Assembly (NCBI GenBank): GCA_905221605.1
Contig: CAJNDS010002396.1
Location: 260,501 to 324,500, forward strand
DNA length: 64,000 bases
Source of the DNA: Symbiodinium natans
Lineage: Eukaryota; Sar; Dinophyceae; Suessiales; Symbiodiniaceae
Direction of reading: 5' to 3'
In this document: positions 1 to 17,200 of the stretch, in pieces
Numbering within the stretch: position 1 is the first letter of the stretch
Layout: every line of letters begins with the position of its first letter
Notes under the pieces: generated by a model
Seen by the model: only the letters and a program-made list of their open reading frames with translations
What the model was told of the DNA's origin: nothing
The model's database searches: none
Position numbers and translations under genes: made by a program

Positions 1-249
1 GCCTTAAATCTTAGAATCGAAGCCCTCAGTCCGGGGGGGAGGGAACAAGCAGAAGGGTTACAGGTACCCTAAATAAGGCGTACACCCGCTAATCTCCAAG
101 TAAATCAAACCCTGAAGAACCCTCAACCCCCCAAACCCTAAAATCCTAGACCCGAACCCCCAACCACCCTTACGCGACGCAACGCACTAGTCTCCAAAAC
201 CGAAATTTAGGCAACCCCCCCGGGAAACCTCAACCCCAGTCCCGGGGGG

Positions 250-580
250 GGGGGGGGGGCAAGCGCACCAAACCCCGAACGCGAGACACGAGTCGAGAGG
301 GGGCTGGTGTGGTGTGGAGGGGCTGCGGGTGTGAAAGGGGGGTGGGGAGGGGTTGGGTGGGCGGGGGTGGGGGGGGGGGGGGGGGGTTGGGGTGGGGGAG
401 GGTGGGGGGGGGGTTGGGGTGGGGGAGGGGTGGGGGGGGGGGTTGGGGTGGGGGAGGGGTTTTGCCAAAGGAGCCCCTACCCCCTGTGCTGAACCGCATA
501 TGGTAGATGCGTTTACGTCGTGCGGGTGGCGCGGTCCTCCATGAAAAAATTGTGCACCGACCCCCCACCCCCCCCCTCCC
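250..580. repeat. G-rich tract with GGTTGGGGTGGGGGAG units, flanked by C runs
   Basis: From 305 to 470 the + strand is almost only G and T, with repeated runs of four to sixteen G, preceded by an 18-G run at 243-260. Such runs have G-quadruplex potential. Frames read through it (poly-Gly or poly-Pro) are composition artefacts. Confidence 0.8.
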
Positions 581-708
581 CGCGTTTTAAGGTTTTTGGA
601 GGGATCCAACACGCCGCCGGGGTCGGCGGACAACCGAACCCTCAACCCCTAAAACCCTCAAACTCTCAAACTCTTAGCCCTGAATCCCTAAGCCCCCTAA
701 AGCCCAAG

Positions 709-6697
<5,989 letters not shown>

Positions 6698-6797
6698 CCT
6701 TCTCCCCACCCCTTTTTGGTTTAGGGCTTAGGATTTAGGTAGGGTTAACGGTTACCGTTGTCCTAAACACAACCCCCCCCCCCGCAACAAGAAAGTC

Positions 6798-6830
6798 CAG
6801 AAGAAGAAGAAGAAGAAGAAGAAGAAGAGT
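6798..6830 (+). repeat. (AGA)n microsatellite
   Basis: About ten AGA units. In one frame it gives a Glu run, but no flanking coding similarity is seen. Confidence 0.85.
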
Positions 6831-7699
6831 CGCCCTGAATTGTTTAAGGGAGTTGTGGACTCACGGTTTGGAGCGTGGATGTTGAGATTTGGGGCTTCAT
6901 TGCAGGGTGACAGGCGTTCGTGGGAGGCTCAGGGGGAAAGGGAAGTCCGGCAGAGTGTACGTAAGTCGTTTACTTGGGGGTCTATGAGTGTCAGTGTGTT
7001 GCTTCCACTGAGCCTCAGCGCTTGCTGCGCATGTTGCTCTAGCCTGATCCGGTCTGCACGGGTGCTTGTACCATGGTACGCAGGTGCATGCAAGCTACTT
7101 TGTATCCTTTGGGCTAGGTGCCGTGTCCAGCAAGGGCTTTGCAAGACACACGCCTTGATGTCGGACATGGCGTCTGCACAAAACCCGAATGTCCATGGGA
7201 GACCCGACCCTAGAATGCCCAAGGCGCTGGCAAGACTGCCTGACCCACAGCGGCCGAATACCGACCACCACAGGGGAGAAGGAGATCTTTGTGTCTCCTG
7301 CCTCCACAGTCACAGGGCTTAGGGGGTCTTCTGGCTATTAATAACTGCTCTGTCGCTCCTACAGCTCTAATGACCCTGAACCCTGATGCCTGAACCCGTT
7401 GCGGAGAATTGACTGTCTGGGTACAAAAACAAGGGACCATGTCTTTCACCAATCCTTGTCTCCCTGCCCCCAAGTAGCTCTGAACCTTATAAGCTCTGTA
7501 CCCTAAACCCTGAACCCAAAACTAAACCCTAAACCCTGAACCTTAAACTCTGAACCCAAACCCTGAAACCTTTCTGAACCCCAAGATCGGCCGAGGCCCT
7601 TCCATCCCTTTGCTAAACAGCTGAAGGCACGTCTGCCGGAAGTCTGCATCTGCGGGAGCATGGACTGACTTGCTGAGGCCGGTGGGTGCTCCATGGTGA

Positions 7700-7815
7700 G
7701 GATTTCTTGCTAGCCCAGTGGTGCCCTTTTCCCTTTTTTGGTTCAAGGTTCCCTTACAAAGTAACCAACCCCAAGAAAGGGTACCTTTATTTTAAGATGG
7801 AAACTGGGCTACCAG
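7700..7815. mobile_element. MITE-like element, family B (TAGCCCAGTGG ends)
   Basis: Starts TTGCTAGCCCAGTGG and ends ACTGGGCTACCAGG, the inverse. The inner phrases GGTTCAAGGTTCCCTTA and AAAGGGTACC are shared with copies at 11425-11560, 20198-20307, about 39000-39085 and 62100-62200. Confidence 0.75.
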
Positions 7816-8002
7816 GATTTAGGGTTTCTCCATGACTTGGTGCCGCTATTTGGGGATATTCCCGCTAGGCCCTTGGGATGTTCTTAGATGTTCCTTTATG
7901 AGGCTGTTATGTAGGAATCTTTCTCAGAGAGTTCGAAGAGCGCCCACCTGGATAGCTAAGAGCCACATAACCCTTAAACCTAAAGCCTAAAGCCTAAAGC
8001 CT

Positions 8003-8032
8003 AAACCCTAAACCCTAAACCCTAAACCCTCC
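8003..8032 (-). repeat. CCCTAAA telomere-like array
   Basis: Four CCCTAAA units preceded by CCTAAAG variants. Confidence 0.85.
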
Positions 8033-8164
8033 ATCTTCGAGGCGTTGGCTCCCCAGCTCCCTAGCCGAACCTTCCGAGCTCTAAGAGGCGCAACTTCGGA
8101 GGCGGGCTCAGGGTTGGGGTTGTGTAGTGTTTAGGGTTCGGGGTTTAGGTTTGGAGGTTGGGGT

Positions 8165-8265
8165 TAGTTTGGGGTTTGGGGTTTGGGGTTTGGGGTTTGG
8201 GGTTTGGGGTTTGGGGTTTGGGGTTTGGGGTTTGGGGTTTGGGGTTTGGGGTTTGGGGTTTGGGG
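8165..8265 (+). repeat. GGGGTTT array, about 14 perfect units
   Basis: A homogeneous variant of the telomere-like heptamer in which A is replaced by G throughout. It reads as a Gly-Phe-Gly-Val-Trp run in one frame. Confidence 0.95.
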
Positions 8266-10395
8266 CTTAAACGGCTCAGGTCTTCGGATGCTTGGGATGA
8301 CGGGGACTACGGGGTTTGGGTCTTTCCCTTCTTAAAAAACTGAGCCTTCCAGTAGGTTAGATGGGGGGGAGTTGAGGTTTCCGGGTAGCTGCGGGTAGCT
8401 AGCCGCTAGCCTCTGGTTGAAAGTGGTGTAGCAGTGTAGCTGTTTTGAGTGTGTTTTGGGCAACCCTAATAACGAACCATTGTGTAAAGAGTATCGGGCT
8501 ACCTTGGGACACGCTTGGGCTGTTAGGAGGGTTTCAGTGCGTCGGGTCTACTTGGTGTAGGTTTTGGTTTTGTTTGAAGCCTCACCGCAGTGTTTTGCAA
8601 CTGGTCGGTCGCTCTTGTTTTTGTACGCTCTGCAGCTCGGTCCTTGGGGTATGCACCCCTTCGTGCCCAGGACATCAGCTCGGAATGTGACGGAGCTTGC
8701 AAGTGACCCTCGGACACGTGAACGTCACTCCTGCGTTCTCTGAGTCGGCTGGAATGCAGGAGGGGGCAGCTGAAAATTCCCCAGCATTAAAAGTGCGGTT
8801 TTCCCGACACGCTTTGTTCCCCTGAGGCACTGCAGACTTCAGGCCTCGATTTGCGACATGGTCCACCTCCCTGATCTGCCAGGCTTGGACGGGCGTCCCA
8901 GACTTTGCGTACGGATGCTTTGCCCTAAACCCTAAACCCTAAACCCTAAACCCTAAACCCCTGAGCCCTCAGCCGGGTGTTTGACTTTTTAGTTGGTGGT
9001 TCGTCGATGAATTCCAAAGAGCTCTCGCTGCAGAGGCTGAAGATCGAGAGCAGTCCCGGAGCGCTGTGATGCAACTCCACGTGAACGCGACCGGCGAGAA
9101 TACCATAGTTTTGTGGTGTTTTGGGCATACAAGGGGTTTCTTTAGGGTTTAGGGATTCCAGGGTCTACCACGCGACACCTGTCTGAGTCAGAACTTGAAC
9201 TCCAAACAACAAGCTAAAACACCACTAACGACTAACGATCTTCCCCAAATGCGCGCAGTTGGGAGACCGCAATCCGGCCCCAAACCCAAGTAGATATCTT
9301 GAGGCAACCTCCGGGCTTCCACCTCCCAAAGCTGTCCCTGTAGGCAGCACGAACGCAACCTTCAGGAACCCGGGTTGAGAGGGTGACTGGCTTTGATCAT
9401 GGGTTCCCCTACTACCCCCCTCTATACTCCCCGCCCTAGGTTCCCCTCATAATTAATGCCCTATGGCTTACAGCTGTGCCAGTCTCTTTCAGACTTGTCA
9501 CTGTCACACCAGAACGCTGAAGCGGGAACAAATGAACGGCCTTGCCTTGCCTGAAATGTTCCCTTGTCTTTCCGGCTTTTCTCGGAGATGTTCGCAGAAA
9601 AGGGTATTCTAGCTGCGTGGTTTAAAGGTATGGCTCCACGCCGATATTCAAGATGAGCCTCGCATCGCGCCTTCCCTGGTAACAAAGTAGAAGATTTTTC
9701 GCGCTTGTGCAGCCTTAGCCCTGGAAACTGAATTGAGGGGGGTTTCGCGCTTAGGTAGAGGTGCCCAGGCCAATCTAGAATAGCAAGAACTTGAAGCTGC
9801 TCAGAAAAATGCTCAACGGCACAAAGCGTTTCAATATGGAGCTCTCGGTGCCCAACGCACTTCGAAGCCTAAGCCCCTCCCGCCCCCCCTCGTCCCGCGT
9901 GCTGCGGTTTAGGGTTTAGGGTGATTTCGGGTATTTATCCTTCCCTTGAAGCTCCAAAGCCCCAAAGCCCAACGAGCCCGGAACCTACAAACTTCAAGCC
10001 AAGCACCCTGCTTTTCCCTGTCTCCATCGCAGGCCCCAAGTCATCCTTCTGGGCAAAGGAATCGACCGGCTACCAGCCACTGCCTCTAGCGGAGGCACGG
10101 GGGGTTCTAAGAGTTTTCAGAGCTTCCAAGGGTTTGTAGGGCTCTTAAGGCTTGTAGGGCTTAGAGGGCTTACAGGGTTTGTGAGCTTCCAAGGTTTTAC
10201 TGGGATTGCAAGGCCTACAAGTTGGGTCTTGGTGGGCTTTGTTATGGTTTATACGGCGACTTCATGGGCGAATAGCGTTGGCAGGGTTTATAGTGGATGA
10301 TGGGGTTTACGTAGCGTCTGGTTTTACGGTTTGGGAGTCCGAGGATTGAGGATTGGAACTTTAAAGGCACTGGAACCCTTTTCGGTTTCTTGCAG

Positions 10396-10437
10396 GGTGA
10401 GGACGCTTCGGAACTTGCACTTCCCCTGGGACGTCAG
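10396..10437 (+). CDS. candidate exon, unknown protein
   Basis: After TTTCTTGCAG; encodes GEDASELALPLGRQ and ends in CAG|GTTTGG (GT donor). Confidence 0.38.
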
Positions 10438-12709
10438 GTTTGGCTGTTGACTTTTTTGCAGGCCTCCGGATTCAGATGCGTGCATCACACTGACAAGCAA
10501 ACATAGCAGCGTGTGCTCTTCCACGGGCATTGTTAGTCAACTTGGCTTTAGACCTCAGACCTCAAAACCTAGAGTACAGTGGGCTGGTTGAGGGCATGAG
10601 GCTGCATGATTGTGCCTTGCATGTGCACGTCAAGGGTATCCGCACTGACAGGTTTCATCTAAGCTGGATATGTGCATCCTGTTTTGGATATTAAGAACAT
10701 ATCTCTATCGCTCTTTCTCACTCAGCAGGTGCAACCTGTTTCCTTTGACTGGAACTCATTATCTAATTTGCTTCTCTTCCTGAGTTCGATGCGTCCTCCA
10801 TGTACCCCCCCCCCACCGCCCCCCACCCCCCCCCCCCAAACCCTAAAGCCTAAACCCTAAACCATGTACCCCCAGCGAGATGCAACTGGCTGAAGCTCTT
10901 TTTCCCCAATGCGCTGAACAGCTCCTGAAGCGAGGTTTGTTTTGTCAGTTCATGTATGTGCGACATGCTGCCTTTCAAGAGTAGGCCCCGGTTTAAACAT
11001 CGAAGCTGCTTAGATGATCTGCAGTAAGCAAAAGCTTACAACTGTTCCAGACCGCTGGAATGCACACAAGAACGGCACGTGTCGCAACTGCCCCCCCTAA
11101 GAAACACAAGGAGTTCAATAGCTCTTCAACGCCTTTTCATGCACAGGAAAGATTCAGCCCCCCCCTTAACCCACCCTTGAACCCCCCCCCCCCCCCCCCC
11201 CCCCCCCCACACAAGGTTCCGGAGGCACTGGCAATGCCGCAAGAACCCAAGGGAGAGATGCCAGCCGAAGAGGTGGACCTTCTTGGACTGACTGTTGGTT
11301 AGCAGGGAATGGGGGAATGAGGTACCCACATATTCCCTTAAAGGGTGTATGTTAATTCCCTCATTCCCTGCCAACAAACAGTCAGTGGAGGATCATGGGG
11401 ACTTAGTAGGTAGGTGATCCGTGAAGTTTTCTTGCTAACCCAGTTGTACCCTTTACCTTGTGTTTTTGATTTTGTTCAAGGTTCCCTTATAAAGTCGCCA
11501 ACCCAAAGAGGGTACCCTTGTTACAATATGGCTGCTGGGGTACCAAGTGTTTATGGGCTCTTTGGAGTTTAGGGGTTTAGGGTTCTCGGGCTTTAGGGAT
11601 TTAGGATTTAGGGCTTTGGGGGCTCTTGGGGTCTGGGGGGTCTTAGGGTGTTAAGGCAGTAGGGTTTAGGAATTTAGGATTGAAAGTTTAGGGTTTTGGG
11701 GCTAGGATTCCCATGGGTTGTGGGCTCAGGTTTTGCTTCGTGCGGGGCGGTAAAGCTAGGCCCCAAAGACCAGCAAAGCTATGCCCCCTAGTGGAGTGAC
11801 CCGTATATCCTTTTAACAAACGAAAGCGCACCTAATAATTAGGGTGCACGTCCCTGTTTTGAAGCAGGTGCAGTTTACTTTGAGGCAGGCCCAAAGCCCC
11901 GACTTCCCTGAACGGTATCCTGTGGAGGTGGCGGAGGAGGACATATCCACCAAGGAAACTCAGGCGAGTCCGAATCCTAGATGCCGCGAAGTTTCTTTTG
12001 GTTTTGTCCTGCCTTTATCCTTCAGGAACTTCTAGGTATTACCCTGCCTTTCAGCCTCGGGGAAAACCCTTGGTGGGGGTGCTCACCCTAATACGTCGAT
12101 CTTCCACTTCGTGATGGCAGTTGCCTGCTCGCTTCACAGAAAACACAATGCTCCCCGCTATGGCCACCACATTTCTACAAACCCTAGCCTAAACCCTAAA
12201 CCCTGAACATCCACACCTCTGAACCCAAGCTGTCCTACTCGTGCAGGGATACTTCTTCCATCAAACCATGAGCTAATGATGCTCGTCGGGCTTCTGTCAA
12301 AGCGCAGCACGAGTCTGTCACAGCCCAGTATGAAGACGCCCTTCACTGATTCTTGCATGCCTCCAAGCTCCCTCAGTTCCATGTGAAGGCCGCACATCCT
12401 CAACCCTCAAACCCGAAATGTACAGAGTGCCATCTCTTGCTGCCAAGACTCCCTAAGCCTCCGAAAGGGCCCCCCCAACCCCGCCACGAACTTTCAGACT
12501 GGAATACGCGATAATCTTTGATGGCATGCGGTGCTGCTATATAAGGTGTATATATATATATGTATAGAAATACATAAATATGCATATATACATATCGTTT
12601 TTTGAAAAACCGAAATCCTATATCCCTGGGCGAGGAATGCGAGGACCGATGGTCCGTCAAGGACTTTGAGGCCAAGGCGGCCGCCTTTGTCAGCGGCCGG
12701 GCGCCTTGA
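10396..12709 (+). CDS. unrecognised protein, candidate multi-exon gene
   Basis: Four or five exon-like stretches on + with AG|G acceptors and protein-like composition: 10396-10437, 10876-10934, 11216-11272, 11868-11963 and 12635-12709. The join 11272 to 11868 (PAEE-VQFTLRQAQ) is in phase and repeats GTG at both borders. No domain is recognised; the residues are mostly hydrophilic with Glu-rich and Gln-rich patches. A TGA at 12707 could end the gene. A further in-frame candidate lies at 12269-12346 (DARRASVKAQHESVTAQYE), though the opposite strand is also open there. It could instead be the 3' part of the methyltransferase gene or the 5' part of the PPR gene. Confidence 0.4.
10876..10934 (+). 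CDS. candidate exon, unknown protein
   Basis: After TACCCCCAG, preceded by CCCTAAA repeats; encodes EMQLAEALFPQCAEQLLKR and ends at CGAG|GTTTGT. An amphipathic helix is likely. Confidence 0.45.
11216..11272 (+). CDS. candidate exon, unknown protein
   Basis: After a long C run and ACACAAG; encodes VPEALAMPQEPKGEMPAEE. GT donor GAG|GTGGAC. The hairpin element at 11287 begins 14 bases further on. Confidence 0.42.
11287..11385. mobile_element. foldback element, family D (ACTGTTGGTTAGCAGGG ends)
   Basis: Starts CTGACTGTTGGTTAGCAGG with GGGAATGA next, and ends with the inverse TCATTCCCTGCC ... CAACAAACAGTCAG. A second copy is at 26773-26864. Confidence 0.8.
11425..11560. mobile_element. MITE-like element, family B
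   Basis: TTGCTAACCCAGTTGTACCC to GCTGGGGTACCAAG, with the shared GTTCAAGGTTCCCTTATAAA core. It lies about 40 bases from the family D element. Confidence 0.7.
11868..11963 (+). CDS. candidate exon, unknown protein
   Basis: After TTGAAGCAG; 32 codons, beginning VQFTLRQAQSPDFPERYPVE and ending DISTKETQ. GC donor CAG|GCGAGT. The best-supported exon of this group. Confidence 0.5.
12545..12595. repeat. TATA-type simple repeat
   Basis: TATATATATATGTATA and similar, just upstream of the candidate exon at 12635. Confidence 0.8.
12635..12709 (+). CDS. candidate exon, unknown protein, possible stop
   Basis: After CTGGGCGAG; encodes ECEDRWSVKDFEAKAAAFVS then GRAP and TGA. The stop may be real, or a GC donor at CGG|GCGCC may continue the gene. 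Confidence 0.42.
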   Translation, partial: ECEDRWSVKDFEAKAAAFVSGRAP

Positions 12710-12729
12710 AACTTTCCAGAGGCAGCTTT

Positions 12730-14080
12730 TTGTTTTTTTGGGTTTAGGGTTTTGGGTTTTGGGTTTTGGGTTTGGGGCTGTTAGAGTGTAGGGGTTTAGG
12801 GTTTAGGGTTGTTAGGGTTTGGGGAGGGGTCACATGTGAACCCTTTTGGGTTTAGCCTGATTGGGTGTGGAGGTTTAGGGATGAAGGTTTGGGGTGCAGA
12901 GGGGTCACATATCAACCCCGAGCCCAAGCCCTACACTTCCAGGGATCCAAGTCAACATTGTCTCCTCCTACCGTAGGAACGAGGAAGGGGGGGGCCCATT
13001 CTTTAAGCCCTGGAACCGGTTGAGGGAACCTATGAGAAAGGCGCACAGGGTTCTAGTAGCATATAGGGCTTCTTTAGCCTTCAGCTTCAAAGGCCTCAAA
13101 TATCGGGGGCTCGGGGCTGGGAGTATATTTCTCGAAGGGTCTTTGAGTCCAAAAACATGCTTGAAGGCTTCAAGGGCAGTATTAAGTAGGGTTGAGGGTT
13201 TAGGGTTTAGGGTGTAGGGTTTGGGGGCCTTTATGGGTGATAGTTTAAGGGGCATACCTCTCCCAACAAATTTCGCAACCACGCAGTTGTAGCTACGAGC
13301 TGAGGGGCGTAAAGCAATGTCATGTGAGGGCTTGGGCCCTGCAGAGCCCAAGTGGCAGTTACCCTAATCCCTGGACCCTAAACACTCTAAGCTTCGCTTG
13401 AACCTTCAATGCTGAACCGCCAGGAACTCTCAACCCCAGACTTTGAAGCCGAGGTTCCGATTTAGGGTTTTAGGGTTTTCGGGGTTTACGGCCTTTAGGG
13501 TTTTGGGGTTGTAGGATTTCGGGTTTAGGGCTTAGGGTCCTCTGCAAGCTTTGTTGCGAATAGCTTAGGGCTGCCTTTTTTAGAATTATGGTTTTATGCC
13601 CCCCCCCCCCTAGCAGAAAAAGAAAACCTTGGCCTCAGTTTCCATCAGAGTGGCCCTGATCCCCACAACCCTAAACCTCCAAAGTCTTTGAAGCTCCAAC
13701 ATCGCATGCACGCTGCGTAATTCTTTTCTCAAGCAGCGGCCATGCACCTGGAGATCCGTTGGTGGCCATGCAACCTCGAGAGCGATGCCAGCGGGCATCG
13801 AGGCATCAAGGGTTCTTTGGGTGTAGAGTATGCCGGTTTAGGGTTTTTTGGGTGTGTGGAATTAGGGTTTAGGGTTTGGGGTCGAGAGTATTGGGGGTTT
13901 AGGGCTTAGGGCTTTGAACGGTGTAGGTGTTCGGGTTTAGAGTCTAGAGTTACGGGCACTTGGGTTTAGGGCTTAGGGTCAGTTGCATTCAGGCTGAAAG
14001 TTTGAGCTTGGGGATTGGTTGTTGAATGACCCCTGATGCAGGTGCTGGTTTGGGGAAGTGGGGGATTGAAGTATAGGTAT
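12730..14080. other. region between unknown gene and PPR gene
   Basis: Degenerate TTTAGGG/TTTTGGG repeats (12738-12830, 13185-13225, 13455-13530, 13845-13980). The window 13609-13800 is open on both strands, but I cannot name a product for either reading, so no gene is called. Confidence 0.5.
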
Positions 14081-14170
14081 TGGCCTCTAGCAGGACAATC
14101 GGTTCGAGGCCCGATATCGACTCAGGGGTTTCTGGTTTAGGGGCCGGCGGTGCTGGTTGTTGGGTTCTAG

Positions 14171-14227
14171 GGCGCGCAACGCAGGAGCCAGTGGCAAGAT
14201 GCCTTGGTCCTCCTCGCAGATCTGCAG
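14171..14227 (+). CDS. PPR exon 1 (W-Q-D-A-L helix)
   Basis: Encodes RSQWQDALVLLADLQ, first half of a PPR. GA donor CAG|GACTTC, matching the GAC that opens the next exon. Confidence 0.75.
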
Positions 14228-17200
14228 GACTTCCAAATCAAGATCTGCAGAAAACCTTGGGCTTTGGGCTCCTAAATCCTATAAACCCTATAAACCCCGA
14301 CCTTCATCACTGAAAACCGGATGCTGCTTGCTCATGCTCTTGGGGTGCTGTGGCCAGTTCTCTAGCTTTTGGCCCCAAACCCTAAACCCTAAACCCTAAA
14401 CCCTAAACCCTAAACCCTAAACCCTCCACGTTTCCCCCGGTATTCGCACAGGGGGCTCCTGACCTCAAGAAGGCCTCGGGCCTTCAACGCAGGACTCCAG
14501 GGCTGCTGCGAGCATCCGAGCCTACACTGCAGCCATCCGCGCGCTTCGCTCAGGCTCCCCAACATAGGGCCATCGGGTTTCGGGCTCATTATTTATAGGT
14601 TTTGTTGGGAGGTGTGTACCGTGTGATGGTTAAGGACTCTTTTTTTTCAGATGGTTCAGCGGGCCAACGCAGAGAACTTCTGCTTAAGCCTTTCTTCCAT
14701 GATGAAGCAACGAGGGCATAGCACCCTTTTTTGGAGTTCAGGCCCTCTGAAGTCGGCTTCGACCACCGGGCTTCACCAGCTTCACCCCCCCGGTCCCCCC
14801 ACCAAACACAACTCCAAAGAGTTGAACCGCTTAGAGTCCAGGGACCCACGCTCTTCCCTAAAAGGGGCGCAGCAGCAGTCCCCGAAAGAAGGAATCCCTG
14901 AAGCTTGAAAGTAGCTTCCCGGCGCCAAGCTCTTCCCACCAGAGGGCTCGCAGCAAGAGACCCCTGAACCCTAGACCCTAAACCCGCAACCCTAAACCCG
15001 CATCCTTTCGGGGGTTTTCCTACTCCCTCGGCTTGAGGCCTTATTTAGGGAAACCCTGAGCCATAGACCAAACATGTGTCCTTGGGAAAGCCAGCTAAAG
15101 CCCTACAACCCCCAAAACCTATATAAACCCTATCAAACCCAAACCATACCCAACCTCCAGCCTATGAGGATTCTTACACCCTACCACCTAACCATGAATA
15201 ATAGTCAACCACCCTGAACCCTGCACCCTGGAACGCTTGGGATTGAGTTCGCCAGGCGGTCGCTGGCAGCATGCGCTAGCCTTGATGGCGCAGATGTCGG
15301 CACTCGGGACGTTGAAACAGCTTTGGGTTTCGAGGTTTTTTTGTGTTTGGTATAAAGTATGAACATGAAGGTCCTGTGGTAAAGATGGCCCTGCTTTCTT
15401 GCTTTCTTTTGGGAGGGGTGGGGGAAAGGGAACTAGGAGGCCCCTTGATTCGAGCGTGTGCGGAGGATCGTGGCTTAGGGTTTCGGGTTTAAGGCGTTTG
15501 TGCGATTTGGCTAAATCCTAACTGAATAGGGTCTAGGGTTTAGGGCTTCGGGCTTCGGGCTTCGGGCTTAGGGCTTAGGGCTTAGGGCTTAGGGGCCATG
15601 GCCAAATGTAGTCTAAGCAAGCCTCAAGTTTGCAGCTCTTCTCGCGTGTTTGTCGATGCTCTTCCTGGACCCTCAAATGTAGCTCCTTGTGTTGGGTACT
15701 TAACTTCACGGTTCGTACTCGAGAATAAGACCAGAAATGCTTGCCTCCTTTAGTCTTTTGGACTTCAGGCTACGTTTAGAGAAGGTGCGGACGTATGTGC
15801 TGAGGGCTTTCTCAGCTCAGAGCAGCAATGATGCAAGGATGCATAAACGGGTCAGAAAGCAAAAGCAGCGGCCTGTTCCACAAACCTGCTCATTTCAAGG
15901 GAACTACTTGTCAGGCATCCTCTTATAAACAATGGTCTTTGCCCTAAACCCTGCACCCTGAAGCCGAGCCACATATTCGAGAGTGTGTAGGAAGGCTTAC
16001 CCTAGCAGGTGGCCAGCATTTCTGCAGGGTTTTTGGCTTGAGGCTTTGGGGTTTTAGAGTTTGCGGGGTTGAGGGCGTTGGGGTTCCAGGGTTTTGGGCT
16101 TTTGCGGTTTGTGGGCTTTCGGGCTTCGGGGTTTTGCGGCTTGGGGCGTTCAAAGGTGTTCTTGTGGGAGGGCGGTGGGGGGGACGCCGTAAACCCTAAA
16201 CCCTAAACCCTGAACCCTGAACCCTGAACCCTGAATTCTAAGCCCTAAAACCTTAAACCCTAAGCCCTAAACCCCGGCCCAGGCTGCGAGCTTGCAGCCG
16301 GACGTGATCTTGCACAGTGCAGCCATGAGCGCTTGCGAGAGGGGCTCAGCATGGCAGGCCATGGTAGGGGGGGGTGTCCTCTTACCTATATCCCTCTTGT
16401 TTTTTTTAATTTTGTTTATATCCTTACCTATATCCCTCTTGGTTTGTTTTTAAAATTTTTGTTTAAATCAAACCCCAGAGGATATTAAACATGTTATTGT
16501 AATTAAGGTTCTAAGGGGGAGTATAGTTACAGGTATCTTATTTCACTTGGAACCCAACACAATCAAGGACCTCCCTAGTGTAGAGACCCATGTCAATGTA
16601 TGCCATCTACAAATGCAAGTGCGAAAAGAGGGAACGTAGCTTATCAGATCTATCGTCACAATGATCTGCTTTTGGTATATCATGCGTAGACGTATGCCTT
16701 AGGCATGCAGGTGTATGGGCATGTATGAACGTAGGTAGGTTTGTATGTCTGTACAGGCGTTGTAGCGTTGTCCTGTGTATTGTGTATTTTCCATTGTGTA
16801 TGCGTGCATGTGCGCATGCATTGCATGCTTATGTGTACATACCTATGTAGTGTATGAAATTTAAATTCAGGGGCAAACCGATCAGGACGGCGTATGGGGG
16901 GCGGATGGCACACAGCCTTCGGCAAAGGCCGTCGAACCCCCCTAGCCTTCGTCGAAACCCTTGGCCTTCGTCGAACCCCCCCTCCCGGCCCTTGTGGCCT
17001 TCGTTGAACCTCCGGCGTTCATTTAGCCTTCGTCGAACCCTCGCGTTTTTTGTCGGGCTTTGTCTTGGCCTTTTGTATCGGCTTTGTCGAACCCCCTCCC
17101 CCTTCGTCGAACCTCCCGGCCTTCGTCGAACCTTCGCCCGGCCCCCGGCCTTCGTCGAACTTCGTCTCGGCCCGTTGGTATCCCGAGTCTTCGTCGAAGT

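Larger units (their letters stand above)
6840..10390. other. region without a confident gene
   Basis: Open frames here are short and not protein-like. The one stretch that looks coding is 8977-9130 (frame WFVDEFQRALAAEAEDREQS), free of stops on + and preceded by TTTTTAG, but I cannot connect it to either neighbour. The rest is degenerate telomere-like repeat, one family B element and unique intergenic or intronic DNA. Confidence 0.4.

Noticed and set aside
187..645. Pro-rich open frame on minus
   Set aside because: Reading of the G/C-run tract; composition artefact.
12158..12403. 81-codon minus-strand frame
   Set aside because: Composition is plausible, but every supported gene is on +, and the + strand is also open and protein-like here; left undecided and not called.
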